From: a virus
Virus record (IMG/VR): IMGVR_UViG_3300023115_000100
Coordinates: 1-23,641 of that record
DNA: 23,641 bases
Direction: 5' to 3' (one strand)
The position numbers and the translations under genes are program-made. Below are positions 13,441 to 20,595 of the stretch, in pieces; the stretch's first letter is position 1; every line of letters starts with the position of its first letter. A model generated the notes under the pieces. It ran no database searches, was not told the origin of the DNA, and was given only the letters and a program-made list of their open reading frames with translations.

Positions 13441-13719
13441 TCATTCTGGGAATACTGCGTCGTCGTTTTGATCCAGACCAGTGATTCCGATTGCTACCAG
13501 AGTTTCTGACTTAACTCTAAGAGTTCCATGAACATCGACATAGGTTGTGATTCCAACCCATCCGCCATGAGTAACTGCATAGGCAGTTGTTGCTGCTAAT
13601 CCAACCTCAGTTTCATCGACACCATATACTGTGAAGTTGGAAGTATCCATCCCTTCATGATGTGCCGCGAACTTTGGCTCGTCACCAGATACATCTCCAG
13701 ATCCCCAAAGTGGTGCCAT
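13441..13719 (-). CDS. Small probable structural protein with its own late promoter
   Basis: The 92-aa protein starts MAPLWGSGDVSGDEPKF. It is glycine- and beta-rich, with YGVDETEVGLA (about 32-42) and HGGWVGITTYVD (about 51-62), and has no enzyme motif. A perfect TATAAATA late promoter lies 30 bases before the ATG, which implies late expression and hence a virion or assembly role. I cannot assign a position in the particle. Confidence 0.75.
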   Translation of the reverse strand: MAPLWGSGDVSGDEPKFAAHHEGMDTSNFTVYGVDETEVGLAATTAYAVTHGGWVGITTYVDVHGTLRVKSETLVAIGITGLDQNDDAVFPE

Positions 13720-13749
13720 GTCGTTTTACCTTTGAATCTTGTATAAAGA

Positions 13750-13757
13750 TATTTATA
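13750..13757 (-). promoter_or_regulatory. T4-type late promoter (TATAAATA)
   Basis: The minus strand reads TATAAATA in the 50-base gap between the 66-aa and 92-aa genes, 30 bases before the ATG at 13719. Spacing is close to that of the late promoter upstream of the 852-aa gene. Confidence 0.75.
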
Positions 13758-13769
13758 AAAAGTAAGGTA

Positions 13770-13970
13770 TCACTCTTCGCGTGCAACCATTGCCTTCTTG
13801 ACAACTTCAAGAAGTTGATCGTCCATGTCAGTCTTGGTTAACTTAACCGCTTTACCCAAGATAACAAGACAGATCTCAACCAACTTTTCACCGAGTTCTT
13901 CGTTCTCTGGAATCTTGTTGACGGCATCAGAAATTACCTTAGATGCTAAAGGGAGTAAAAATGAAAGCAT
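13770..13970 (-). CDS. Small helical protein with hydrophobic N-terminus
   Basis: The 66-aa protein starts MLSFLLPLASKVISDAVNKI and has a second hydrophobic helix (LVEICLVILGKAVKL, about 30-44) before a polar C-terminus. Both helices look amphipathic, so membrane association is possible but not certain. It lies 45 bases after the 508-aa gene; a TATAAT-like sequence in that gap has no matching upstream element. Function unknown. Confidence 0.65.
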   Translation of the reverse strand: MLSFLLPLASKVISDAVNKIPENEELGEKLVEICLVILGKAVKLTKTDMDDQLLEVVKKAMVAREE

Positions 13971-14015
13971 TGTTTTATCACATACTTACATTATATAGTA
14001 TACTTTGGTATTTTT

Positions 14016-15542
14016 TTAGACTCCCTTCAATCCACCAGGAAGTTGTGGACCCGTTCTCTTCAAAAATTCTTTTTCCGATCCCATTCCACGAATTGCCTTG
14101 TTATATATCCTTGCAGTTTTTTTTGCTTGATTGTGCTTATCATAATCAATTGGATCAGGCATTACACCTTCGCAAGTTGCTGCCAGTTTAGCATCAGAAG
14201 ATGTCATTGCCTTCATGGTTTTTTCTTCACCAGGCATCATATCCATAATCAATGGGTTCTTAATGCCCATTGCTCTTAACTTATTCTTGAGAAGTTCTCT
14301 ATAAGTTCTTCTTTCTTGTGGAGAACATTCCTTCTCTTCAGATTTCTTTTCTTCCTTGACAGATTCTTCTACCTTACCCTTTCCACCACAGTGTTCGCAG
14401 TCAGAACCACATCCACATCCACTTTCAGTAATTTTGTTTCCACAGCAGGAACATTCCTTGCCAATCTTGCTTTCTTCTACTTTCTTCTTCTCAGCAATCA
14501 TATCAAGAAGTTTAGAAGTGCTCTCACTAACACCTTCTTTCGTTCCATCCATTACTTTGACAACACCATTCTTGTAGTTGTCTACGTTTGTTCCGGTAAT
14601 TTTACCTCTATTTTGACCTTCAGTTGAAGTAGTTCCATCAACAAGGAACTCTTCGTTCATTTTTTTCTTCTTAGCAATCGCTGCGTTGATAGCATCACGA
14701 CGATTGTAGATATAAGAATCAGTCTTATCCTTCTTACCGTCGTCGTTTACATCACCATCTCTCTTGCTCTTAGCAACGGGTTTGTCAAGACCACCTTTGT
14801 TGGGAACTTCTTTCTTTTTGCCCTCATAAGGATCACCGTGCTCGGTCATCTCAACATCAAGACCCTTTGCTCTCAGTTCGGTGATTTTCTGGCGGTCAGC
14901 ATATCTGACATAAGAACGACCAGACTTTTTATCAGTAACTCTTACCTTATATTTCTTCTCCGAAGTCATATCTTCCTCAATGACTTCTTCCTTAATATTC
15001 TTCTCAACGAAGACTTGGAACATTGCCTTTGCGACGGCACTGCTGGCACCATCAGACATAGCATCATAATGTGCTACTTGCATTTCTTTATTCTTGTTCA
15101 CTTCCGCCTTCTTGATAAAAACTCCACCCCCAAGAGGTCCACCTTCTTTGGGTTTGCCAGTTTTGGGATCTGTATATACTTTGATTCCGGACTTTCCAGT
15201 CTTAGGATCTTCCCAAGGATTCAGAGTTCCTTGAACATTTGGGAAACCCTCTTTGACTTCTTTCTTCTCACCACCACCACCATCTTTGCCAAACAGTTTT
15301 GCTCTAACTGCTGCCTGCTCAGGAGCAGTAAGATTGCTGTTAGACATATACTGAGAATACGCTGCTCTTAGATCGATGCCCTCTCTTCTGGCACGATAGC
15401 GAATATCATAGACCGCCTGACGGATCTTCTTCTCAGAACCCTCACCTTCTACATTACCTTCACCTTTTGACGCAGCAGCAGGTGCCGCCTTCGCAGGGGC
15501 GAACTTGCGTGCTGGGAGTTCCTCAAATATCTTTTTAGTCAT
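14016..15542 (-). CDS. Modular probable virion protein with dockerin-like calcium loop and cysteine cluster
   Basis: The 508-aa protein is highly charged and lysine/glutamate-rich. An alanine-rich N-terminus (10-25) precedes a helical region (37-85), then a duplicated PKTGK motif (113-131). An EF-hand/dockerin-like loop, DGDVNDDGKKDKTD, lies at 262-275 with the D-x-N-x-D-G pattern. A cysteine cluster spans 364-385 (CSCCG, CGCG, CEHCG), probably zinc-binding, and the C-terminus is basic and helical. IFE at residues 5-7 fits the gp21 cleavage pattern weakly. A TATAAATA late promoter lies 38 bases before the ATG, supporting a virion or assembly role. The 15 bases before the ATG are the only spacer from the upstream gene. 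Confidence 0.75.
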   Translation of the reverse strand: MTKKIFEELPARKFAPAKAAPAAASKGEGNVEGEGSEKKIRQAVYDIRYRARREGIDLRAAYSQYMSNSNLTAPEQAAVRAKLFGKDGGGGEKKEVKEGFPNVQGTLNPWEDPKTGKSGIKVYTDPKTGKPKEGGPLGGGVFIKKAEVNKNKEMQVAHYDAMSDGASSAVAKAMFQVFVEKNIKEEVIEEDMTSEKKYKVRVTDKKSGRSYVRYADRQKITELRAKGLDVEMTEHGDPYEGKKKEVPNKGGLDKPVAKSKRDGDVNDDGKKDKTDSYIYNRRDAINAAIAKKKKMNEEFLVDGTTSTEGQNRGKITGTNVDNYKNGVVKVMDGTKEGVSESTSKLLDMIAEKKKVEESKIGKECSCCGNKITESGCGCGSDCEHCGGKGKVEESVKEEKKSEEKECSPQERRTYRELLKNKLRAMGIKNPLIMDMMPGEEKTMKAMTSSDAKLAATCEGVMPDPIDYDKHNQAKKTARIYNKAIRGMGSEKEFLKRTGPQLPGGLKGV

Positions 15543-15557
15543 CGGAAGATTCTACGA

Positions 15558-16895
15558 TTACGATTTCCTTATCTTATATTTATTTATAAATGCGATTCCG
15601 CTAGACATAGCGCCTGGAACCATTGATTCAACATACTTTCGGTGAGCATCAGTTCCAATTAAACGTTGATTTGCGGGGACACCAGAACGAGTAGTTCCAT
15701 TGACAACTGCTTCGGTTACATCCTTAATCCATGCCTTAAACATAATCTTATCCTCAGTAACACAGATAAGATGATTAGCACCTCTACGAACAATACGACC
15801 AACCAATCCAGTATTGAGATTCTCCACCAATTCACCAATACGGAAAATTGCTTTACTTACATAATTTTCACGAAGAGTATCTTGGTCAAACTTAGGTGCC
15901 ATCTCCCAGATACCCCACTCCTCGTTGATACCCATCGACATTCTTGTGGTATCAAAAAGTTGCTTTGCTTCTCTGCGAGGGAAACCCTCAGGCATAGCAG
16001 ACATAAAAGTTTTGAAATCGTTCTCGGAAGCAGCAAGTCTCAATCGAGACGCAGACATCCCTTCAACTCCATCAGCATCAGGGTCTCTATCACCAGCAGA
16101 AACGACCTCAACATTGTCGAACTGATACAGAGAACCATTATAGTTATTAGCAAGTTTATCAAACTCCTTTACTCTATCGGCACCACCAACAATTCTTACA
16201 TTGGTGTATCCATCATTATGTGCTTTCTTTAAAACGTCAAAAATAGTTCTAGTATTCTGATCATTCTGAATTCTTGAACTATGCTGGGGAAACATCCCTC
16301 TCATAAATGCTACCTTTGTATCAGCATCCAAAGGATTCTTTTTAGGATCATTTGAACGTGAAGGTACAATCATATAATCACTTCCGTCTGCTTCAGCAGC
16401 AGAGGCAGCAGTATCCATTAACTGTTGGTGACCAGCATGTGGAGGATTAAATCTACCAAAAGCAATGGTCAAAGTTCCTTTTGTTTTGGGCACAGGAGGT
16501 GGACCTGCTTTTAAATCTGGACTCTGAAGTTGAGACTGAACAGCATCCGCTTGTACTGCCTGTTGTTCTATCTCCTTTTCAGCAGCAACAGCATCCATCT
16601 CATCTGCTTGTGCTCTCAGTTCATCAGACGATGGTTCGGATGCGGGTTCTTGTTGCTTAAGTGATGGATCTGTAAAGTTTGGATCTGAGATATTCTTTTC
16701 CAGTTCAGTTTGGTCAGGATCTCCCTTACCAACTTGCTGTCTCTTATTATAAAACTTTAATCTTCCCTTTTCTGTTTTGGCGACAAACTCTTTGGTGGTT
16801 CTATCATACCATCCACCATGCCCGTCTCCTTCAAGACCAAGACGTGCTGCCTGCTGCGCTGCAGATTCACTAAGAAATTGGAAAAAACTTTTCAT
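15558..16895 (-). CDS. HxGH nucleotidyltransferase with T4-type capsid-targeting N-terminus
   Basis: The 445-aa protein begins MKSFFQFLSE, matching the T4 capsid-targeting layout with a gp21-type site (L-S-E) after residue 10. Residues 55-135 are a P/Q/E-rich linker. The catalytic domain has GRFNPPHAGH (147-156, the HxGH signature), IVGGAD (235-240) and GMSASRLR (279-286, equivalent to the ISSTxxR motif). This places it in the nicotinamide-nucleotide adenylyltransferase/cytidylyltransferase superfamily; the substrate cannot be told. Residues 350-400 (GELVENLNTGLVGRIVRRG and on) look like a small SH3/KOW-like beta domain. The ATG overlaps the 71-aa gene stop (ATGA). Packaging in the head is inferred. 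Confidence 0.85.
   Translation of the reverse strand: MKSFFQFLSESAAQQAARLGLEGDGHGGWYDRTTKEFVAKTEKGRLKFYNKRQQVGKGDPDQTELEKNISDPNFTDPSLKQQEPASEPSSDELRAQADEMDAVAAEKEIEQQAVQADAVQSQLQSPDLKAGPPPVPKTKGTLTIAFGRFNPPHAGHQQLMDTAASAAEADGSDYMIVPSRSNDPKKNPLDADTKVAFMRGMFPQHSSRIQNDQNTRTIFDVLKKAHNDGYTNVRIVGGADRVKEFDKLANNYNGSLYQFDNVEVVSAGDRDPDADGVEGMSASRLRLAASENDFKTFMSAMPEGFPRREAKQLFDTTRMSMGINEEWGIWEMAPKFDQDTLRENYVSKAIFRIGELVENLNTGLVGRIVRRGANHLICVTEDKIMFKAWIKDVTEAVVNGTTRSGVPANQRLIGTDAHRKYVESMVPGAMSSGIAFINKYKIRKS
15581..15588 (-). promoter_or_regulatory. T4-type late promoter inside the 3' end of the nucleotidyltransferase gene
   Basis: The minus strand reads TATAAATA 38 bases before the ATG of the 508-aa gene, within the last codons of the upstream gene. 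It would let the 508-aa gene be expressed late, independently of read-through. Confidence 0.75.
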
Positions 16896-17107
16896 TGATA
16901 TTTGTTTCTGCGAAGTTCTAAAGTTACAGAGCCTCGATTGGCGGTAATGTACTTTAGTATGTCGTTGCGTATCTTTATATATTTATTCTTTTGTGCGCCC
17001 TTGCTGGAATCAATCTCACGTTGAAAAGTCATGTAGATATAACGAGCAAAATGTTCGTAACTCGTTCCTTTATAATCTTTTATCAATTCTGAAACATAAT
17101 CAGACAT
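16892..17107 (-). CDS. Small helical protein, 71 aa, unknown
   Basis: The protein starts MSDYVSELIKDYKGTSYEHF and is charged and helical (FARYIYMTFQREID; YIKIRNDILKYI). I chose the ATG at 17107, which overlaps the end of the 309-aa gene by eight bases; a longer frame starting further inside that gene is not credible. Its stop overlaps the start of the nucleotidyltransferase gene (ATGA), so the two are probably co-translated. No family was recognised. Confidence 0.65.
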   Translation of the reverse strand: MSDYVSELIKDYKGTSYEHFARYIYMTFQREIDSSKGAQKNKYIKIRNDILKYITANRGSVTLELRRNKYQ

Positions 17108-18029
17108 ATTGCTTGATGCTCCTACCACCTTTTCCACTGATAACCATCCTAGCACCTTTTATTCCATAGTTAGAGCGGTCGCCTTTGTAGATACACATGA
17201 ATACTGGTTCATAGGCACCACCGATAGAATCCCCATTACTATGAGTCTGTGATGAAGCAACTAACTTATACTTCCCAACTCCAGTTCTAGTGATATTCAC
17301 CGTGCCCTGAAGAAGAACATCAACATTCTGTATACTTGGACCACCACCATATCCATTACCATAAACTGCCATCATTTTGAGGTTATTATCTTTAATCTTT
17401 CTAGCAACAGTTGTTGCGTTAGGCATCTGTGTTCCAAACATTGCTTGGCAAGTTTGTACAAACGCTTTTGTCTCTGGATGAGCTGCTAACATTGGTTCAC
17501 CCTTTACAGTAATACCACCCCACTGCTGAATTGATGTAGCAGAGGAACCATCCTTGTGAGAAACAAATCCAACCATATTTCCATTCACATCTCTAAAATG
17601 AAAGTCGGACTTTGGAGTTCCAGGTGTACTCTCAACATTCACAACCTGATATGTATTCTTACCAACCTGTAGATTTACAAAATCAGATCCAAGTTGATTC
17701 TTTATCTGTTCTAGTTTTCTTCTTATAGAACTTACTTCAGCATCTTCAGCAGCAGTTGTATTTTGACTCCTACCAGAAAATACAGAATCCTTGTACAACT
17801 GAGTCAATCTGACTTGACCTTTCATTGTAGTGGGAAGAATAATGCTCTGACCTTGCTGATACTGAGAAAGATCGTCAACACTTCTAAGTGTATTAGCAAC
17901 GGTAGGATCAATCTTTACCTTTTGACCATTGCTTTCCACAAGAGTAAAGTCTCCCCTGCTAGCAATCCTTGTCCTAAACAGGGAAAAATTATTTCTTTTC
18001 CTAAGTTCTGCGGGAGATAAACCTGCCAT
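17100..18029 (-). CDS. 309-aa protein, possible diverged nuclease fold, otherwise unknown
   Basis: The protein starts MAGLSPAELRKRNNF at 18029; AAGGGA lies just upstream, and a longer reading would enter the tRNA gene. Residues 95-115 are a helical segment. The best-conserved-looking part is SDFHFRDVNGNMVGFVSHKDG (141-161), followed by IQQWGG (167-172): an aspartate, a short hairpin and an S-x-K strand, which recalls the D...(E/S)xK core of PD-(D/E)xK nucleases. The C-terminal part (about 215-309) is beta- and glycine-rich. That comparison is inference only. It sits directly after the tRNA-Ala gene. Confidence 0.65.
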   Translation of the reverse strand: MAGLSPAELRKRNNFSLFRTRIASRGDFTLVESNGQKVKIDPTVANTLRSVDDLSQYQQGQSIILPTTMKGQVRLTQLYKDSVFSGRSQNTTAAEDAEVSSIRRKLEQIKNQLGSDFVNLQVGKNTYQVVNVESTPGTPKSDFHFRDVNGNMVGFVSHKDGSSATSIQQWGGITVKGEPMLAAHPETKAFVQTCQAMFGTQMPNATTVARKIKDNNLKMMAVYGNGYGGGPSIQNVDVLLQGTVNITRTGVGKYKLVASSQTHSNGDSIGGAYEPVFMCIYKGDRSNYGIKGARMVISGKGGRSIKQYV

Positions 18030-18048
18030 ATCCCTTTTTAGGTATTTA

Positions 18049-18121
18049 TGGAGAATAGCGGACTCGAACCGCTGACATCCTGCTTGCAAAGCAGGCGCTC
18101 TACCAACTGAGCTAATTCCCC
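18049..18121 (-). tRNA. tRNA-Ala (anticodon UGC)
   Basis: The minus strand folds as a complete cloverleaf of 73 bases. The acceptor stem is GGGGAAT/ATTCTCC (with one G-T pair), the D arm is GCTC...GAGC, and the anticodon arm is CCTGC-TTTGCAA-GCAGG with anticodon TGC. The T arm is AGCGG-TTCGAGT-CCGCT and the discriminator is A. CCA is not encoded, so it must be added by a host enzyme. The 5' end overlaps the stop codon of the 63-aa gene upstream, and the 309-aa gene starts 20 bases after its 3' end. Confidence 0.95.
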
Positions 18122-18303
18122 TTGAGATAGTCCTTTTCGGATTGATAAGGAACTATTTCACCAGTGTAATGCTTAATTCCTTCTTGAATGTCTGGAATTA
18201 ACCACTGGTCAACCCGATAACAGTATTTCCAGTTAACGGGTTGAATACAATTCATTATAACAACTGTCCAGAATGCTGTCAAGTAGTTAAGAATCGTGTA
18301 CAT
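18112..18303 (-). CDS. Hypothetical protein, 63 aa, ending inside tRNA-Ala
   Basis: The protein starts MYTILNYLTAFWTVVIMNCI, a hydrophobic first 20 residues that could be a membrane anchor, followed by an aromatic-rich soluble part. Its last codons (GGG GAA T then TAG, read as KGN-stop) use the first ten bases of the tRNA gene. The start overlaps the 112-aa gene by 17 bases. No family was recognised. Confidence 0.6.
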   Translation of the reverse strand: MYTILNYLTAFWTVVIMNCIQPVNWKYCYRVDQWLIPDIQEGIKHYTGEIVPYQSEKDYLKGN

Positions 18304-18625
18304 CTTTTTCTAGTTTTTTAATTCCTTTACTTGTCCACAGTGCGGTAAGAATAATAATCGCATAGAACAGTGTATCATCTAGCATTGTTAGAAAGAAGAT
18401 AACTGAACCACCATACTTAATGATATTAGGTAGTGGAGCAATAATCCTGGAAAAAATGTAGCGGTATGTATCTTCAAACTTAAAGTATAAGAGGAAGAAG
18501 AGAGTAACTACAAACTCACTGTAAGGAACAATAAAGTAGAGTGAGATAAAAATAAAGATTGGCCAGTAATGCCTTTCGGGTATCTTAGCGGCAAGTTTAA
18601 GATACTTATGAATCAGTTTATTCAT
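18287..18625 (-). CDS. Membrane protein, 112 aa, unknown
   Basis: Three hydrophobic segments are visible: about residues 22-46 (IFIFISLYFIVPYSEFVVTLF), about 60-80 (IAPLPNIIKYGGSVIFFLTML) and about 84-97 (LFYAIIILTALWTS). A basic N-terminus precedes them and a charged C-terminus follows (KGIKKLEKDV). It overlaps the genes on both sides by 8 and 17 bases. The role is not known; a small polytopic membrane protein in an early/middle replication block could act on the host envelope. Confidence 0.7.
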   Translation of the reverse strand: MNKLIHKYLKLAAKIPERHYWPIFIFISLYFIVPYSEFVVTLFFLLYFKFEDTYRYIFSRIIAPLPNIIKYGGSVIFFLTMLDDTLFYAIIILTALWTSKGIKKLEKDVHDS

Positions 18626-18809
18626 TTACCCCAAGAACGGCACCAAGATTGTCATCAATATCACGAATCACATCACGAATATCAGCAACTCGTGCAGGAA
18701 CACAAGTGGGGTCATAAGTATAACCCCTTTGTGATTCAAATAACACTTGACGAACTGCTGCTGCTTGACGAGCGTCCATCTTGATGATTACAAGTTTAGT
18801 ATCGCTCAC
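18618..18809 (-). CDS. Hypothetical protein, 63 aa
   Basis: A small soluble protein starting at GTG (MSDTKLVIIKMDARQAAAV) with a conserved-looking helix (IRDVIRDIDDNLG). The GTG overlaps the stop of the MazG-like gene (GTGA), which fixes the start and implies coupling. No domain was recognised. Confidence 0.7.
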   Translation of the reverse strand: MSDTKLVIIKMDARQAAAVRQVLFESQRGYTYDPTCVPARVADIRDVIRDIDDNLGAVLGVNE

Positions 18810-19216
18810 AGGTCTCCCTCAGCACGATTCTCAGAATAGTATACATCAAAACTACCACCTGGGTAACGCTTCTCCAGTTTCTGAACGTTGCGAGCAATCA
18901 CATCGTCGAAGGAAACACCGAGTGCCATGCAGGCTTGAGCAACGTACCACATAAGATCACCGAGTTCAATAATAAGATGCTCACGGTTATGGTCGTCCCA
19001 AGGTTTTCCTTGGAAAACCATCTTCTTGATGATTTCAAGGAACTCCCCACCTTCAGCATTAATACCAACACCCGCAGTAAGTAGTCGCTCAATATTGGCA
19101 CCCTTCTCATCAAGGGTAACAAGGCGGTCGGAAAGTGCGACAAAATCAGTAGAGGCATCGCTAGTAACCGCATCAACAAATTTTTGATAGCGTTCAAAAT
19201 CAACTTGCTTAGTCAT
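18806..19216 (-). CDS. MazG-like NTP pyrophosphohydrolase
   Basis: The 136-aa all-alpha NTP-pyrophosphatase has the diagnostic metal-binding pattern: E55-x-x-E58 in AEGGEFLE and E84-x-x-D87 in IIELGDLMWY, 25 residues apart. These enzymes hydrolyse (d)NTPs to (d)NMPs plus pyrophosphate. In cyanophages MazG-type enzymes have been linked to recycling of nucleotides from degraded host DNA; the substrate here is not known. The ATG shares a base with the gp41 stop (TAATG), placing it in the replication operon. The C-terminal KRYPGGSFD is another family-like feature. Confidence 0.88.
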   Translation of the reverse strand: MTKQVDFERYQKFVDAVTSDASTDFVALSDRLVTLDEKGANIERLLTAGVGINAEGGEFLEIIKKMVFQGKPWDDHNREHLIIELGDLMWYVAQACMALGVSFDDVIARNVQKLEKRYPGGSFDVYYSENRAEGDL

Positions 19217-20595
19217 TAAAATTTAAATCCGTCGAATGATTTTTTGGGTTTCTTTTCATCTTCATAATTATACTGCTCTTCCCGCCCAGAGTCAAGTATA
19301 TCGTCTTGTGCGGTTTGCTCACAATCATAAAGGCGCATCTTGGCACGGTCGATGCCAACAATGAATCGTTTATAAATCGTTGGGTCATTATAACGATTCT
19401 TCAACTGCTTCACCATAATCTGTCCCAATTGTTCCAGTTCTTCCGTGCTAATAAGGGCAAACATAAGATCAGCAGTAGCAGGGAGACCAAAGGATTCAGA
19501 AGTGTCAGTAAGGTCAACATCAGAGCTACCATAACCAGAACGAGTGGTCTGGGTGGCAGATACGATAGGGACCTCGGCTTCGACAGCCAACCCTCTAAGT
19601 TCTTCTGCAATTGACTTAACAAGAGTATAGGAATTAATATTGGCAGATCCTTTGTAACGTGACGAGGCACAAATATTAAGATAATCCACAAAGATGATAT
19701 CAGGTTTAAAAGACTTCTTAAGTGCAAGTTCATTAAGAAGTGCCTTAAAGTGTCCACTATGTGCGCTCGCAGTAGGATACTCTTTAATTATAAGTTGTCC
19801 CTGAGTTTTCTTGCTGAGATTAGTTACTTTATTCTCAAACGAAGTTCTAGGAAGGTCGGCAAGGTCTTGAATAGGAACATTCAGAAGGTTTGCATCAATA
19901 CGTTCAGCAATTTTCTCCTCTGCCATCTCCATTGTAATGTAAAGCACATTACGTCCGTTAAGCAGAACGGAGCTAGCCATATGACACATGAAAAGAGACT
20001 TACCAACACCTGTCCCAGCAAGAGCGACATTAAGAGTCTTGTTAGGAAGACCGCCTTTTGTAATCTTGTTGAAATACTCCAGGTCAAACGGGATACGGTC
20101 CTCTTTCCGATGATACGCTTCATAACGTTCCTTATAATCCTCTAAGTAGTTGTGACCAATGTGATTATCAAAAGAAACTGCTAGAGCATCCGACAAGATT
20201 GAAGGAATAGCATCACGATTCTTTTTCTCATCTTGACCATCAGCAATGCTGACAGATTCCATCAGGGCAAGATAAATCGCACGGTCACGGCACCACTTCT
20301 CAGTGGTATCAAGTAACCACTGATTTTCTACAGGAGAATCATTAAATGCCGCAGTAATTTCACGACATTCTCTAATTTCCATTTCGGAGAGATCAGTACG
20401 ATTCTCCAATTCAATCTGCAGTGCCTCTGTAGTAATAGCGGCACCATATTTCACAATGAACTGAGTAATCTCCTTAAAGATAATCTTTTCGGTTCTCTGT
20501 TCAAAATAATCAGGTTCAATAAACGGAATTACTTTGCGAGAGTACTCTTCATTGAAAACAAGGTTTCGCAGAATAGTTGCCTCAATTCGTTCCAT
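19216..20595 (-). CDS. 41: Replicative DNA helicase (T4 gp41-type)
   Basis: The 459-aa DnaB-family hexameric helicase unwinds DNA at the fork and works with gp61 primase (T4 gp41 is 475 aa). The N-terminal helical domain (1-150) is followed by the RecA-like motor with Walker A GTGVGKS at 194-200, a Walker B-like PDIIFVDYLN, and a later QLKNRYNDP segment of the DnaB type. I chose the ATG at 20595, which overlaps the end of uvsX by 14 bases; an upstream TTG would add ten residues and is less likely. It ends with a lysine-rich tail (KKPKKSFDGFKF). Confidence 0.93.
   Translation of the reverse strand: MERIEATILRNLVFNEEYSRKVIPFIEPDYFEQRTEKIIFKEITQFIVKYGAAITTEALQIELENRTDLSEMEIRECREITAAFNDSPVENQWLLDTTEKWCRDRAIYLALMESVSIADGQDEKKNRDAIPSILSDALAVSFDNHIGHNYLEDYKERYEAYHRKEDRIPFDLEYFNKITKGGLPNKTLNVALAGTGVGKSLFMCHMASSVLLNGRNVLYITMEMAEEKIAERIDANLLNVPIQDLADLPRTSFENKVTNLSKKTQGQLIIKEYPTASAHSGHFKALLNELALKKSFKPDIIFVDYLNICASSRYKGSANINSYTLVKSIAEELRGLAVEAEVPIVSATQTTRSGYGSSDVDLTDTSESFGLPATADLMFALISTEELEQLGQIMVKQLKNRYNDPTIYKRFIVGIDRAKMRLYDCEQTAQDDILDSGREEQYNYEDEKKPKKSFDGFKF

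Noticed and set aside
13990-13995. TATAAT box on the minus strand before the 66-aa gene
   Set aside because: No -35-like element at suitable spacing and no late octamer; in AT-rich DNA a lone hexamer is expected by chance.
14838-15371. 177-residue open frame on the plus strand
   Set aside because: Antisense shadow of the 508-aa late gene; composition (many F, S, L) reflects the complement of a lysine/glutamate-rich protein.
15666-16232. 188-residue open frame on the plus strand
   Set aside because: It lies wholly antisense to the nucleotidyltransferase gene, whose motifs are unmistakable; the product has no recognisable domain and no ribosome-binding site context.
18042-18049. CATAAATA at the 3' end of the tRNA gene as a late promoter for the 309-aa gene
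   Set aside because: It is one base off the octamer and only 12 bases from the ATG, leaving too short a leader; more likely incidental to the tRNA end.
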